52,757 nucleotides of DNA from Burkholderia puraquae (GTDB lineage Bacteria > Pseudomonadota > Gammaproteobacteria > Burkholderiales > Burkholderiaceae). The DNA is taken from assembly GCF_002099195.1 (NCBI RefSeq), contig NZ_NBYX01000035.1, positions 1 through 52,757 of the forward strand, in the 5' to 3' direction. Shown one piece after another: positions 42,471 to 51,639 of this stretch. The notes under the pieces were generated by a model. That model saw only the letters and a list, made by a program, of their open reading frames with translations, was not told the origin of the DNA and searched no databases. The number at the start of each line of letters is the position of its first letter. Positions within the stretch are counted from its first letter, which is position 1. The translations under genes and the position numbers were made by a program.

Positions 42471-42484
42471 ATGACTAGACAAAT
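42471..42484. promoter_or_regulatory. partial second operator, ATGACTAGACAAAT
   Basis: Read on the minus strand this is ATTTGTCTAGTCAT; the half TTTGTCTA is identical to the first operator (42310), but the other arm is degenerate (GTCTAGTC instead of GTNTANAC). The core TGACTAGACA is itself imperfectly palindromic. It is placed to affect the rightward promoter. Weak evidence on its own. Confidence 0.3.
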
Positions 42485-42719
42485 TTTGAATACGACCACT
42501 GGGGTCGGTCACTCGGCGCGCGAAGGCGCGCATGTCGAACCGCCTTGCACGAAGACCGGCGGCCGCGTCGCCGCGCATCGACGCCGCCATGCACGGCGCG
42601 CATGCCGCGCATGAAAACTAATCGATTGTTGGCCCCCCGGATCGACGCCGACAATCCGCGTCATGCCCCCTCGTTTGCGGTACGGGCCACTCACCCACCC
42701 AATCGGCACACCTCGATCC

Positions 42720-44414
42720 ATGAACCATCCCGCCACCGTCTCCTCCATCGCCGGGGCCCGCAAGGCCGCGGCGGCCCCCTGCCAGGCCCGCCCCCGCACC
42801 TGCGGCGAAGCGCTCGTCGACCTCCTCGAACGCCACGGTGTCGAATGCGTGTTCGGCATTCCCGGCGTGCATACCGTCGAGCTCTATCGCGGCCTCGCCG
42901 CATCGTCGATCCGCCATGTGACGCCGCGCCACGAACAGGGCGCCGGCTTCATGGCCGACGGCTATGCGCGCGTCACGGGCCGGCCGGGCGTCTGCTTCAT
43001 CATCACCGGGCCGGGGATGACCAATATCGCGACCGCGATGGCACAGGCCTATGCGGACTCGATCCCGATGCTGGTGATCTCGAGCGTCAACGCGCGACGC
43101 GAGCTCGGCAGCGGCGACGGCCGCCTGCACGAGCTGCCGTCGCAGCGCGACGTATTCGCGGGACTCACCGCGTTCTCGCACACGCTGCTCGACGCGGCCG
43201 ACCTGCCGCAGGTTCTCGCGCGTGCATTCGCGATCTTCGCCAGCGCGCGGCCGCGGCCCGTGCATATCGAGATTCCGCTCGACGTGATCGTGATGCCGGC
43301 GCCCCCGCTGCCCGACACCCCGCCCGCACCGCCTGCGCGCCCCGCGCCGGATGCGAACGCGCTCGCGGCGGCCGCCGACCTGCTCGCGCACGCGCGCCGG
43401 CCGCTGATCCTGGCGGGCGGCGGCGCCATCCATGCAGCCGCGGAATTGCGCGAACTCGCCGAACGCCTGCACGCGCCTGTCGCGCTGACGATCAACGCGA
43501 AGGGGCTGCTGCCGGCCGGCCACCCGTTGCTCATCGGCTCGACCCAGTCGTTGCCGGCCACCCGTGCGGCGATCCGCGAAGCCGACGTGGTGCTCGCCGT
43601 CGGCACCGAGCTGGGCGAGACCGATTACGACGTCACGTTCGACGGCGGCTTCGCGATCGACGGCCGGCTGATCCGCATCGACATCGACGCGCAACAGCTG
43701 ATGCGCAACGCCCGCGCCGAGATCGCCATCGCCGGGGATGCGCGGCTGGCGCTCGGTGCGTTGTCGACCCGCCTGCACGAAACGCCGGCACCGACACCCG
43801 ACGCCGGCTGGGGTGCGCTGCGGGTGGCCGCCGTGCGCGCCGCGATCGCAGCCGGCCATGACGGCGCCGCGCGCTCGCAGGCACTGCTGATCGATACGAT
43901 CGTCGCAACGCTGCCCGGTGCGGTCATTGCCGGCGATTCGACGAGCCCCGTCTACGTCGGCAATTTCACCCACGATGCGCCGGCACCCCGCAGCTGGTTC
44001 AACTCGTCGACCGGCTACGGCACGCTCGGCTACGGGCTGCCCGCCGCGATCGGTGCCAAGCTCGCCGCGCCCGCGCGCCCGGTCGTGTGCCTGATCGGCG
44101 ACGGCGGCCTGCAGTTCACGTTGCCGGAGCTCGCGAGCGCGGTCGAGGCCCGCCTGCCGGTGATCGTGATCGTCTGGAACAACCGCGGCTACGGCGAGAT
44201 TCGCAAATACATGGTTGCGCGCGACATCACGCCGATCGGTGTCGATCCGTACACACCCGATTTCCAGGCGCTCGCACGCGGCTTCGGCTGTGCGGCGCAC
44301 GCGGCCGCGACACCCGGCGCGCTGGCGGCCGCGCTGCGCGACGCCGCGGCGCGCGCGATTCCGACCGTGATCGAGATCGACGAGGCAACCTGGTTCGGTC
44401 AGGTGCAGCGATGA
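42720..44414 (+). CDS. aruI: ThDP-dependent 2-oxo acid decarboxylase, 5-guanidino-2-oxopentanoate decarboxylase-like
   Basis: 564 residues, close to AruI of Pseudomonas (about 560). It has the three-domain plan of the acetolactate-synthase/pyruvate-decarboxylase family: PYR domain with the activating Glu in RHEQGAGFMADGYARVTG, central domain (PLILAGGGAIHAAAELRELA), and PP domain with the ThDP/Mg motif GDGGLQFTLPELASAV ending in WNNRGYGEI. The family member that decarboxylates 2-ketoarginine to 4-guanidinobutyraldehyde is the best fit, supported by the guanidino/opine-type importer opposite and the aldehyde dehydrogenase that overlaps its stop codon. Close relatives act on other 2-oxo acids, so the substrate is inferred. 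The start at 42720 is chosen by homology; 42663 is an alternative. Confidence 0.75.
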   Translation: MNHPATVSSIAGARKAAAAPCQARPRTCGEALVDLLERHGVECVFGIPGVHTVELYRGLAASSIRHVTPRHEQGAGFMADGYARVTGRPGVCFIITGPGMTNIATAMAQAYADSIPMLVISSVNARRELGSGDGRLHELPSQRDVFAGLTAFSHTLLDAADLPQVLARAFAIFASARPRPVHIEIPLDVIVMPAPPLPDTPPAPPARPAPDANALAAAADLLAHARRPLILAGGGAIHAAAELRELAERLHAPVALTINAKGLLPAGHPLLIGSTQSLPATRAAIREADVVLAVGTELGETDYDVTFDGGFAIDGRLIRIDIDAQQLMRNARAEIAIAGDARLALGALSTRLHETPAPTPDAGWGALRVAAVRAAIAAGHDGAARSQALLIDTIVATLPGAVIAGDSTSPVYVGNFTHDAPAPRSWFNSSTGYGTLGYGLPAAIGAKLAAPARPVVCLIGDGGLQFTLPELASAVEARLPVIVIVWNNRGYGEIRKYMVARDITPIGVDPYTPDFQALARGFGCAAHAAATPGALAAALRDAAARAIPTVIEIDEATWFGQVQR

Positions 44415-45883
44415 GCACGACACCCGATCCCGCCTTCGATCCGCCGCTGCACACGCGCCACTTCATCGACGGCACGTGGCGCGCAAGCGTCGACGGCGCG
44501 ACGCTGCCCGTCGTCGATCCGTCGACGGAAGCCGTGCTCGCCAACGTCAGTGCAGGCGGCGCGGCAGACATCGAGCGCGCCGTGCAAGCCGCGTCGCACG
44601 CGTTTGCCGCCTGGAAGCGCACGACGGGCGCCACGCGCGCGGCCCTGCTCCGGGCGATCGCGCGCGGCGTCGACGCACGTCGCACGCGGCTCGCCACACT
44701 GCAGTCGCTCAACAACGGCAAGCCGTTTGCCGAAGCCGAGATCGACGTCGCAGACGTGATCGCCACCTTCGACTACTACGCGAGCCTCGCGGATCGTCTC
44801 GACACGGACGGCGAAACCGAGATCGCGCTGCCCGGCGGCGACCATCGCGCGTGGCTCCGGCGCGAACCGGCCGGCGTCGCCGCGCTGATCGTGCCGTGGA
44901 ATTTCCCGATGGTGACGACCGCGTGGAAGCTCGCGCCCGCACTCGCGGCCGGCTGCACCGTCGTGCTGAAGCCGTCCGAGATCACGCCGCTGCCCGAGCT
45001 CGAACTCGCCGCGATCACTGCCGAAGCGGGCCTGCCGCCCGGTGTGCTGAACGTCGTGACCGGCACCGGCCACGACGTCGGCGCCCGAATGTGCGCGCAC
45101 CCGCTCGTCGCGAAGGTGTCGTTTACCGGCAGCACCGCAGTCGGTGCGCAGGTCATGAAGACGGCCGCGGACACGATCAAGGGCGTCGGCCTCGAACTCG
45201 GCGGCAAGTCGTCGATCGTCGTGTTCGACGACGCCGACCTCGATCAGGCCGTCGAGCTCGTCGCGGGCGGCGGCCTGTTCAACGCCGGCCAGATGTGTTC
45301 GGCAACCTCGCGCGTGCTCGTCGCCGCGCCGCTTGCCGACGACCTGATCGCGCGCCTCGCGCGGCGAATCGACGCGACCGTCGTCGGTCCGCCGTTCGCC
45401 CCCGGCGTGCAGATGGGCCCGCTGACGAATCGCGTGCAATACGAACGCGTGAAGCACCACATCGCGCAAGGCGAGGCCGACGGCGCGCGGCTCGTGACGG
45501 GCGGCAACGCGCTCGACGGCCCCGGCTACTTCATCCGCCCCACGCTGTTCGCCGACGTGCCGGCCGACAGCGCGCTATGGTGTGAAGAAATATTCGGACC
45601 GGTGCTGTGCGTCCGCGCATTCGACACCGAGGACGATGCGATCGCGGCCGCCAACGATACCGAGTACGGGCTCGTCGCAACCGTCGTCACGCGCGACGCG
45701 GCACGCGCCAAGCGGGTTGCCGCCGCGCTCGAGGCGGGCGTCGTGTGGATCAACACGCCGCAGCTGATCTATCCGCAAACCTCATGGGGCGGCTACAAGC
45801 GCAGCAGCATCGGACGCGAGCTCGGCCCGTTCGGGCTCGCCGCCTTCCAGGAGATCAAACAGGTCATGATGCCGGCCGGCTGA
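44411..45883 (+). CDS. NAD(P)+-dependent aldehyde dehydrogenase
   Basis: 490 residues, complete ALDH superfamily member. Catalytic Cys in FNAGQMCSATSRV, general-base Glu in GLELGGKSS, Rossmann-fold contacts in VPWNFPMVTTAWKLAPALAA and FTGSTAVGAQ, and the late EEIFGPVL motif are all present. Its ATG overlaps the decarboxylase stop codon (ATGA), so both enzymes are made together. The likely step is oxidation of the aldehyde released by the decarboxylase, e.g. 4-guanidinobutyraldehyde to 4-guanidinobutyrate, as with KauB-type enzymes. Betaine-aldehyde-like and aminobutyraldehyde dehydrogenases share these motifs, so the substrate rests on context. Confidence 0.92.
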   Translation: MSTTPDPAFDPPLHTRHFIDGTWRASVDGATLPVVDPSTEAVLANVSAGGAADIERAVQAASHAFAAWKRTTGATRAALLRAIARGVDARRTRLATLQSLNNGKPFAEAEIDVADVIATFDYYASLADRLDTDGETEIALPGGDHRAWLRREPAGVAALIVPWNFPMVTTAWKLAPALAAGCTVVLKPSEITPLPELELAAITAEAGLPPGVLNVVTGTGHDVGARMCAHPLVAKVSFTGSTAVGAQVMKTAADTIKGVGLELGGKSSIVVFDDADLDQAVELVAGGGLFNAGQMCSATSRVLVAAPLADDLIARLARRIDATVVGPPFAPGVQMGPLTNRVQYERVKHHIAQGEADGARLVTGGNALDGPGYFIRPTLFADVPADSALWCEEIFGPVLCVRAFDTEDDAIAAANDTEYGLVATVVTRDAARAKRVAAALEAGVVWINTPQLIYPQTSWGGYKRSSIGRELGPFGLAAFQEIKQVMMPAG

Positions 45884-46031
45884 CGCCGCCGCCCCATGCG
45901 TTTATGTCATGCCGCGCATGCGGATATTTCGTTTGTTGCGGAAATTTGACCTCCCTACAGTTCATCCACACCCCGCGCCGCCGTTCGGCGCCGGCATCGG
46001 ACCACACGGCATCGTTCATCAGGAGACGGCC
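45884..46031. promoter_or_regulatory. intergenic gap with small hairpin before the polyamine-type ABC importer
   Basis: 148 bp with an AT-rich centre (ATATTTCGTTTGTTGCGGAAATTTG) that may hold a secondary promoter, and a 6-bp hairpin GCGCCG-CCGTT-CGGCGC near 45,976-45,992. No GTNTANAC operator is seen. The AGGAG at 46021 is the ribosome binding site of the next gene. Confidence 0.35.
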
Positions 46032-47129
46032 ATGCAACACTTCAAGGCGGGCAGAAGGCAGGTGATCAAGACCCTCGGCACGGCGCTCGCTGCATCCGCC
46101 CTTCCGATGCCATTCATCAGTACTGCGAAGGCACAGTCGAGCAGCTTCGCGGGCAAGACGCTGCGCCTGCTCACGTGGTCCGACGATACCGGCGCGGCCG
46201 CGCTGCGCAACATCGCGGAAAGCTTCAGCAAGCAGACCGGCGCACGCGTGATCGCCGATCGCGCGGACGGCACGTCGGGGATGGTCGCGAAGGTCAAGGC
46301 CGCAGGCGAGCGGCCGACCTACGACGTCATCACGCTCGCCGGCGTCGGCGCGGCCGGCCTCGCGGACGCGGGCCTGCTCGCGAAGCCGGACCTGAACCGG
46401 CTGCCGAACCTGAAGGACGTCGCGCCGCAATACCGCACCGGCGCGAACGGCTTCGGCATCGGCTACCTGCTGTGGTCGGACGGGCTGATCTACAACACGG
46501 CGACCGTGAAGAGCGCACCGTCGAGCTACGAGGCCCTGTGGGATCCGAAGTATGCGGGCCGCCTGTTCCTGCCGCCGCCCGAGTGGGCCGAAGCGGTCGA
46601 TCTCGCGATCATCGCGGCGAAGCTGGCCGGCGGTTCGCAGCAGAACATCGATCCGGGATTCAGGAAGCTCGCGCAGTTGAAGGAGCGCGTGATGACCCTC
46701 GGCGAGAACCCCAACCAGATCGCCGACCTGTTCCGCACGGGCTCGCTCGACATCGGCGGCATCTATTCGCCCGCGTTCTTCCCCGACCAGATCCGCAAGC
46801 CCGACTACAAGATGGGCGTGACGTACGGGATGAAGGAAGGCTTCGCGACGCAGCTGATGTTCACCGTGATTCCGAAGGCGCACCCGGGCGACCTCGACCT
46901 GATCCACGCGTTCATCAATCATTCGCTCGATGCGGGCGTACAGGGCCGGATGGCGGCCGACGTCCTGAACGGCCCCGTGAACGGCAAGGCCGTGATTCCC
47001 GCGGCAAGCCGCGCGTTCGTGCCGTCGCCGCAGCAGATCGCGGAGAAGGCCGTGCTGCATGACGACAAGGCGCTCGCAGCCGTCCAGCCGGCATGGATCA
47101 AGCGCTACACCGGCCTCTTCTCGGCGTAA
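46032..47129 (+). CDS. extracellular solute-binding protein of a polyamine-type (PotD/PotF-like) ABC importer
   Basis: 365 residues from the ATG at 46032 (AGGAG six bases upstream). The N-terminus AGRRQVIKTLGTALAASALP is a twin-arginine-type signal, ending near AKA-QSS. The mature domain belongs to periplasmic binding protein class 2 of the spermidine/putrescine/2-aminoethylphosphonate group: LRLLTWSDDTGAAALRNIAE, YDVITLAGVGAAGLADAGLL, YLLWSDGLIYNT and DPKYAGRLFLPPP. It should capture a cationic or zwitterionic amine in the periplasm. The cognate permeases and ATPase follow directly. Confidence 0.92.
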   Translation: MQHFKAGRRQVIKTLGTALAASALPMPFISTAKAQSSSFAGKTLRLLTWSDDTGAAALRNIAESFSKQTGARVIADRADGTSGMVAKVKAAGERPTYDVITLAGVGAAGLADAGLLAKPDLNRLPNLKDVAPQYRTGANGFGIGYLLWSDGLIYNTATVKSAPSSYEALWDPKYAGRLFLPPPEWAEAVDLAIIAAKLAGGSQQNIDPGFRKLAQLKERVMTLGENPNQIADLFRTGSLDIGGIYSPAFFPDQIRKPDYKMGVTYGMKEGFATQLMFTVIPKAHPGDLDLIHAFINHSLDAGVQGRMAADVLNGPVNGKAVIPAASRAFVPSPQQIAEKAVLHDDKALAAVQPAWIKRYTGLFSA

Positions 47130-47133
47130 CGAC

Positions 47134-48018
47134 ATGGCCTCCCTGTCCTCCCCCCACGACGCAGGGCCGGCCGTCGCCGGCGTGCCGCCCTGGCTGCTGC
47201 TCGCGCCGATCCTCGCGTTCCTCGCGGTGCTCGCCGCCGCGACGCTTACGGTGCTGCGAATGAGCGTCGGCGTGTCGGGCGACGAATGGCGGACCTTCAC
47301 GCTGCAGAACTACGTCGACCTCGCGGATCCGTACTTCATGCATTCGCTGTGGCTCACGCTGCGCCTCGCGTTCCAGAGCATGGTGTGTGCGGTGCTGCTC
47401 GCGATCCCGGTGGCGCTCGCGATGGCGCGAACCGAATCGCGGCTCGCGCGCCGGCTGCTGCTCGCCGGCGTCCTGTTGCCGCTGCTCGTGAACCTGCTGC
47501 TGCAAGGCTATGGCTGGCTCGTGATGCTCGGCCCGGCCGGGCTGCTCAACCGCGCGCTGCTGGCTACCGGCGTGATCGAGCGGCCACTGCAGTTGCTGTA
47601 CCGCGAGCACGGCGTGCTGCTCGGACTGATCCAGACCGCGTTCCCGCTCGCCGTGCTGCCGCTGTCGAGCGCGCTGCGCGCAGTGTCCCGCGCGTACGAC
47701 GAAGCTGCCGCAACGCTCGGCGCGAGCCGATGGCAGACGCTGCGGCACGTGACGTTGCCGCTCGCGATGCCCGGCCTCGTCTCCGGCGCGCTGCTCGTGT
47801 TCGCGTACAACGCCAGCGCGTTCGCGGTGCCGCTGCTGCTCGGCGGCCGGCGCGTGCCGATGCTCGCGGTGCTCGTGCACGACCAGGTCGCACCGCTGCT
47901 CAACTGGCCCGCCGCCTCGGCATCCGGCGTCGTGCTGATGGGCGCGACACTCGTCGTGATGGCGGTTTCGCAGCGCCTCGTGCGCACCCTGCAACGTGCC
48001 GACGAGGTGAACCGATGA
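47134..48018 (+). CDS. ABC transporter permease (PotB-like)
   Basis: 294 residues, six predicted membrane helices. It starts 4 bp after the binding-protein gene and ends overlapping the second permease (ATGA). The coupling loop AYDEAAATLGASRWQTLRHV with the E-A-A-x-x-x-G signature is the ATPase contact site. LLLQGYGWLVMLGPAGLLNR and PLRALLFAYNASAF-like segments agree with the PotB/UgpA-type permeases of polyamine importers. Confidence 0.93.
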   Translation: MASLSSPHDAGPAVAGVPPWLLLAPILAFLAVLAAATLTVLRMSVGVSGDEWRTFTLQNYVDLADPYFMHSLWLTLRLAFQSMVCAVLLAIPVALAMARTESRLARRLLLAGVLLPLLVNLLLQGYGWLVMLGPAGLLNRALLATGVIERPLQLLYREHGVLLGLIQTAFPLAVLPLSSALRAVSRAYDEAAATLGASRWQTLRHVTLPLAMPGLVSGALLVFAYNASAFAVPLLLGGRRVPMLAVLVHDQVAPLLNWPAASASGVVLMGATLVVMAVSQRLVRTLQRADEVNR

Positions 48019-48857
48019 ATGCCCTGCTCCTGCGCGCACCCATGCCCAGCCGCCTCGGGCGTGTGACCGGCGCGCTCGCGACGCTCGTGCTGTTCGCCGC
48101 CGCACTGCCGATCGTGACGATGATCACGATGTCGTTCGGCGCGTCGGGCACGCTCGAATTCCCGCCGCGCGAATTCAGCCTGCACTGGTATCGCGCGGCT
48201 TGGCAGACGTTCGTGTCGTCCGATGCGGGCAGCGCGCAATCGATGGGTGCCGCGCTGACGACGAGCCTCGTCGTCGCGGTCGCGACGATGCTGATCGCGA
48301 CCGCCGTGTCGGTACCCGCGGCTTACGCGCTGTCCCGCTGCCGCTTCCGCGGCAAGACGCTCGTCGAGCAGCTCGTCGCGTTGCCGATCGTCTATCCGCT
48401 CGTGATGCTCGGCCTCGCGCTGCTGATCGTGTTCAACGCGCTGCCGGTCGAACTCGGCATCGTGCGGCTCGTCGTCGCACACGTGATCCTGACGCTGCCG
48501 TTCACGGTGAAGAATTGCGCGGCCTCGGTCGCGTCGATCGGCCCCGACTTCGAGGAAGCCGCGTGCGTGATGGGCGCGAGCCCGCGCCGCGCGCTCGTCG
48601 ACGTCGTGCTGCCGCTGATGCGGCCCGGCATCCTCGCCGGCATGCTGTTCGCGTTCATCGTGTCGTTCAACGAATTCACGGTGACGTTCTTCCTGTACAG
48701 CATCGACACGATGACCCTGCCGGTCTGGCTCTACAGCCGCACCGTTTCGTCGCTCGACCCGACCGTGTTCTGCTTCGCCGTATTCACGGTCGCGATCGAC
48801 TTCGCACTGATCTGGATGCTCGAAAAACTCGTCGGCGACAAGGGTGTCGCGCTCTGA
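48015..48857 (+). CDS. ABC transporter permease (PotC-like)
   Basis: 280 residues, six membrane helices. The PotC-like start SRLGRVTGALATLVLFAAAL is followed by SFGASGTLEFPPREFSLHWY, a periplasmic segment common in this group (F-P-P-x-x-F-S-L-x-W-Y). The coupling loop DFEEAACVMGASPRRALVDV contains the E-A-A motif. FAFIVSFNEFTVTFFL is the conserved helix of the second permease in spermidine/putrescine systems. Co-translated with the first permease through a 4-bp overlap. Confidence 0.94.
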   Translation: MNALLLRAPMPSRLGRVTGALATLVLFAAALPIVTMITMSFGASGTLEFPPREFSLHWYRAAWQTFVSSDAGSAQSMGAALTTSLVVAVATMLIATAVSVPAAYALSRCRFRGKTLVEQLVALPIVYPLVMLGLALLIVFNALPVELGIVRLVVAHVILTLPFTVKNCAASVASIGPDFEEAACVMGASPRRALVDVVLPLMRPGILAGMLFAFIVSFNEFTVTFFLYSIDTMTLPVWLYSRTVSSLDPTVFCFAVFTVAIDFALIWMLEKLVGDKGVAL

Positions 48858-48895
48858 CGCGCGCCGCCTCGCCCTCGCCCGTGCAAGGAACCCTC

Positions 48896-49966
48896 ATGAA
48901 CCAGCTCATCCTCCAGAACGTGACGAAGCGCTTCCATCACGCGTATGCAGTCGATCACGTCGACCTGTCGGTACCGGACGGCAAGCTCGTCTGCTTTCTC
49001 GGCCCGTCCGGCTGCGGCAAGACCACGCTGATGCGCATCATCGCCGGCCTCGAAACGCCGACCTCCGGCACGCTGACGTTCGCGGGCCGCGACCTCACGC
49101 ACGTGCCCGCCAACCGGCGCGACTTCGGCATGGTGTTCCAGTCGCTCGCGCTGTTTCCGCACATGACGGTCGCGCAGAACATCGCGTATCCGCTGCGGCT
49201 GCGCAAGATGGACAAGGCCGCGCAGGCACGACGCGTGGCCGAGCTGCTGGAGCTGATCCAGTTGCCGCACATGGCCGACCGGCTCGTCACGCAACTGTCG
49301 GGCGGGCAGCGCCAGCGCGTCGCGATTGCGCGCGCGATCGCGTCGTCGCCGCGCCTGCTGCTGCTCGACGAGCCGTTGTCGGCACTCGACGCGAAGCTGC
49401 GCGAGGCGATGCAGGTCGAGATCCGGCTGCTCCAGCAACGGCTCGGCATCACGACGATCATGGTCACGCACGACCAGCGCGAAGCGATGACGATGGCCGA
49501 CGAGATCGTCGTGATGGAAAAAGGCCGGATCCAGCAGGTCGGCCGGCCGCTCGACATCTATCGCGACCCGGTCAACGAATTCGTCGCCGACTTCATCGGC
49601 CTCGGCAACATCCTGCCGGTCGCGTGCGACGGCGACGACGCGATCGTCCTGCCGGGCGGGCAGCGTCTCGCGATCCGGCGTGCGCCGGACACGCCGCGCG
49701 CGACCGCCGCCGTGCGCCTGCTGATTCGTCCCGAGGACATCTGCGTGCGGGCGGGCCAGCCGGCTGCGGCGCCGAATACGCTGGCCGGCACGATCACGTT
49801 CGTGCGCGACGTCGGCGCGTCGATCGAAGCGACGATCGACTGCCGGGGCTTCACGCTGACGGCCGCGACGACACCGCGCGAGACGCCCGACCTCCACATC
49901 GGCATGCCGGTACTCGCGGAACTGCCCGCCCATGCCTGCAAGCTCATCGCCGCCCGCGGCGCCTGA
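48896..49966 (+). CDS. ABC transporter ATPase (PotA-like)
   Basis: 356 residues. The nucleotide-binding domain is intact: Walker A GPSGCGKTT, Q-loop VFQSLALFPHMTVAQN, signature LSGGQRQRVAIARAIASSP, Walker B LLLLDEPLSALDAK, and H-loop MVTHDQREAMTMAD. After residue 240 comes a TOBE-type regulatory domain (LLIRPEDICVRAGQPAA, GTITFVRDVGASIEATIDC), as in PotA, FbpC and MalK-type ATPases. AAGGAA lies seven bases before its ATG. It powers the importer encoded by the three preceding genes. Confidence 0.95.
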   Translation: MNQLILQNVTKRFHHAYAVDHVDLSVPDGKLVCFLGPSGCGKTTLMRIIAGLETPTSGTLTFAGRDLTHVPANRRDFGMVFQSLALFPHMTVAQNIAYPLRLRKMDKAAQARRVAELLELIQLPHMADRLVTQLSGGQRQRVAIARAIASSPRLLLLDEPLSALDAKLREAMQVEIRLLQQRLGITTIMVTHDQREAMTMADEIVVMEKGRIQQVGRPLDIYRDPVNEFVADFIGLGNILPVACDGDDAIVLPGGQRLAIRRAPDTPRATAAVRLLIRPEDICVRAGQPAAAPNTLAGTITFVRDVGASIEATIDCRGFTLTAATTPRETPDLHIGMPVLAELPAHACKLIAARGA

Positions 49967-50006
49967 TCTCTGTTCCTTTCTCCAGCGCAGCAACGAGGAT
50001 CTCACC

Positions 50007-50831
50007 ATGAACGCAACGTCCCACGCCACCCGCCACGTGCAGCGCCTGCTCGCCCGTACCGTCCTCCTCTGCGCCTGCGCCGGCACCGCGGCCCTTGCCG
50101 CGTTCGCGCCGCCCGCGCATGCCGATGCACTCGACACGATTGCGAAATCGGGCGTCGTGCGCATCGGCGTGTTCGAGGACTACCCGCCGTTCGGCTCGAT
50201 CGGCCCCGACATGAAGCCGCAAGGCTACGACATCGACATGGCGAACCTGATCGGCCGGGCGCTCAACGCGAAAGTCGAGCTCGTGCAGGTCACCGGCGAC
50301 AACCGGATGGCCTATCTCGCCGACCGCAAGGCCGACATGCTGCTGTCGGTCGGACAGACGCCGGAGCGCGCAAAGGTGATCGACTTCTCGAACGCGTATG
50401 CGCCGTACTACCTCGCGGTGTTCGGCCCGAAGTCGCTCGCCGTGAAGGGCAACGCCGATCTCGCCGGCAAGTCGGTCGCGGTCGCGCGCGGCACGCTCGA
50501 GGACCTGAGCGTCAGCAAGATTGCGCCGCCGAGTGCGACGATCAAGCGCTTCGACGATCCAAACGGCGCGATCGCGGCGTTCCTGTCGGGACAGGCGCAA
50601 TTGCTCGTGGTCGGCAACGACGTCGGCGCGACGATCATCGCCCGCCATCCGTCGATCGATCCGGAGCAGAAGTTCTCGCTGTTCAGCTCGCCCGATCACG
50701 TCGGGCTGAACAAGAACGAGCCGCGCCTGATGCAGAAGGTCAACGACGCAATCGCCGGCGCAAAGAAGAGCGGCACGCTGAATACGCTGTCGCAGAAGTG
50801 GCTGCACGCGGCACTGCCGGCCGACCTGTGA
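50007..50831 (+). CDS. periplasmic binding protein of a polar amino-acid ABC importer (GlnH/ArtJ-like)
   Basis: 274 residues. A Sec signal (ARTVLLCACAGTAALAAFAP, cleavage near AHA-DAL) precedes a class-3 solute-binding domain: SGVVRIGVFEDYPPFGSIGP, PQGYDIDMANLIGRALNAKV, MLLSVGQTPERAKVIDFSNA and LAGKSVAVARGTLEDLSV. These are typical amino-acid binding proteins for glutamate/glutamine/aspartate-like or basic ligands; the pocket residues do not decide. Start chosen at 50007 by the signal peptide, with GAGGAT about seven bases upstream. Forms an importer with the next three genes. Confidence 0.92.
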   Translation: MNATSHATRHVQRLLARTVLLCACAGTAALAAFAPPAHADALDTIAKSGVVRIGVFEDYPPFGSIGPDMKPQGYDIDMANLIGRALNAKVELVQVTGDNRMAYLADRKADMLLSVGQTPERAKVIDFSNAYAPYYLAVFGPKSLAVKGNADLAGKSVAVARGTLEDLSVSKIAPPSATIKRFDDPNGAIAAFLSGQAQLLVVGNDVGATIIARHPSIDPEQKFSLFSSPDHVGLNKNEPRLMQKVNDAIAGAKKSGTLNTLSQKWLHAALPADL

Positions 50832-50874
50832 TGCGCACCGCGCCCGCCCCGCACTCACGACGAAAGGCATCGCG

Positions 50875-51639
50875 ATGACCTACGTGTTCGACTTCAGCGG
50901 CTTCGGCCTCTACGCCGGCATGCTCGCGCGCGGCATCGGCGTGACGCTCGGCCTCACCGCGGCCGCCACCGTGCTGGGCGGCCTGATCGGCACGGCCGGC
51001 GCGTGGCTCGCGCTCGCCGGCCCGCGCTGGGCGCGCGCGCTCGTCGCGGCTTACGTCGAGCTGATCCGCAATACGCCGTTCCTGGTCCAGCTGTTCTTCA
51101 TCTTCTTCGGGCTGCCCGCGATCGGCGTGCACATCGACGAAGCCCAGGCGGCCGTGCTGGCGATGACGGTCAACCTCGGCGCGTACGCGGTCGAGATCCT
51201 GCGCGCCGGCATCGAATCGGTGCCGCACGGGCAAGTGCAGGCGGCGCGCGCGCTCGGGCTGCACGGCCGGCAGGTATTCGGTCACGTCGTGCTGCCGCAG
51301 GCGCTCGCGAACGTGTACCCCGCGCTGCTCGGGCAGGTGCTGATCGTGATGCTCGGTTCGGCCGTCGTGTCGCAGATCTCGGTGCCCGACCTGACCTACG
51401 CGGCGAACTTCATCCAGTCGCGCAATTTCCGTGCGTTCGAGATCTACATCGTCGTGACCGCGATCTACCTGCTGCTGTCGATCGCGCTGCGCATGCTGCT
51501 CAATCGCGTCGGCCGGCGGCTGTTCTCCGGCCGCACGCCGCACGGCGCGGCCGCCGCACCGCGGCGCACCTGCGTTGCCCGCCTCGCGTGGCGCGTCCGT
51601 TCCCCTGAAGCCGGCCTTTCAACGGAGCGTGCACGATGA
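50875..51639 (+). CDS. polar amino-acid ABC transporter permease (GlnP-like)
   Basis: 254 residues, five or so membrane helices. YVELIRNTPFLVQLFFIFFG is the diagnostic R-N-T-P-x-x-x-Q loop. The coupling loop is HGQVQAARALGLHGRQVFGH, and VVSQISVPDLTYAANFIQSR belongs to the last conserved region. The homologous part ends near residue 226 (GRRLFSG); the final 28 residues are a non-conserved Arg-rich extension whose coding overlaps the start of the next gene (ATGA at 51636). Confidence 0.93.
   Translation: MTYVFDFSGFGLYAGMLARGIGVTLGLTAAATVLGGLIGTAGAWLALAGPRWARALVAAYVELIRNTPFLVQLFFIFFGLPAIGVHIDEAQAAVLAMTVNLGAYAVEILRAGIESVPHGQVQAARALGLHGRQVFGHVVLPQALANVYPALLGQVLIVMLGSAVVSQISVPDLTYAANFIQSRNFRAFEIYIVVTAIYLLLSIALRMLLNRVGRRLFSGRTPHGAAAAPRRTCVARLAWRVRSPEAGLSTERAR

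Larger units (their letters stand above)
42251..42719. promoter_or_regulatory. 469-bp divergent control region of the uptake/catabolism locus
   Basis: It separates the leftward importer/lyase operon from the rightward decarboxylase operon. The 42,300-42,500 stretch is AT-rich (AAGAAGAAAAACAG, ATCAAAAAAAACCG, ACAAATTTTGAATACG) and contains one good and one partial HutC-like operator. No gene is evident. The part from 42,520 is GC-rich leader for the decarboxylase gene, whose start lacks a clear ribosome binding site. Confidence 0.6.
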
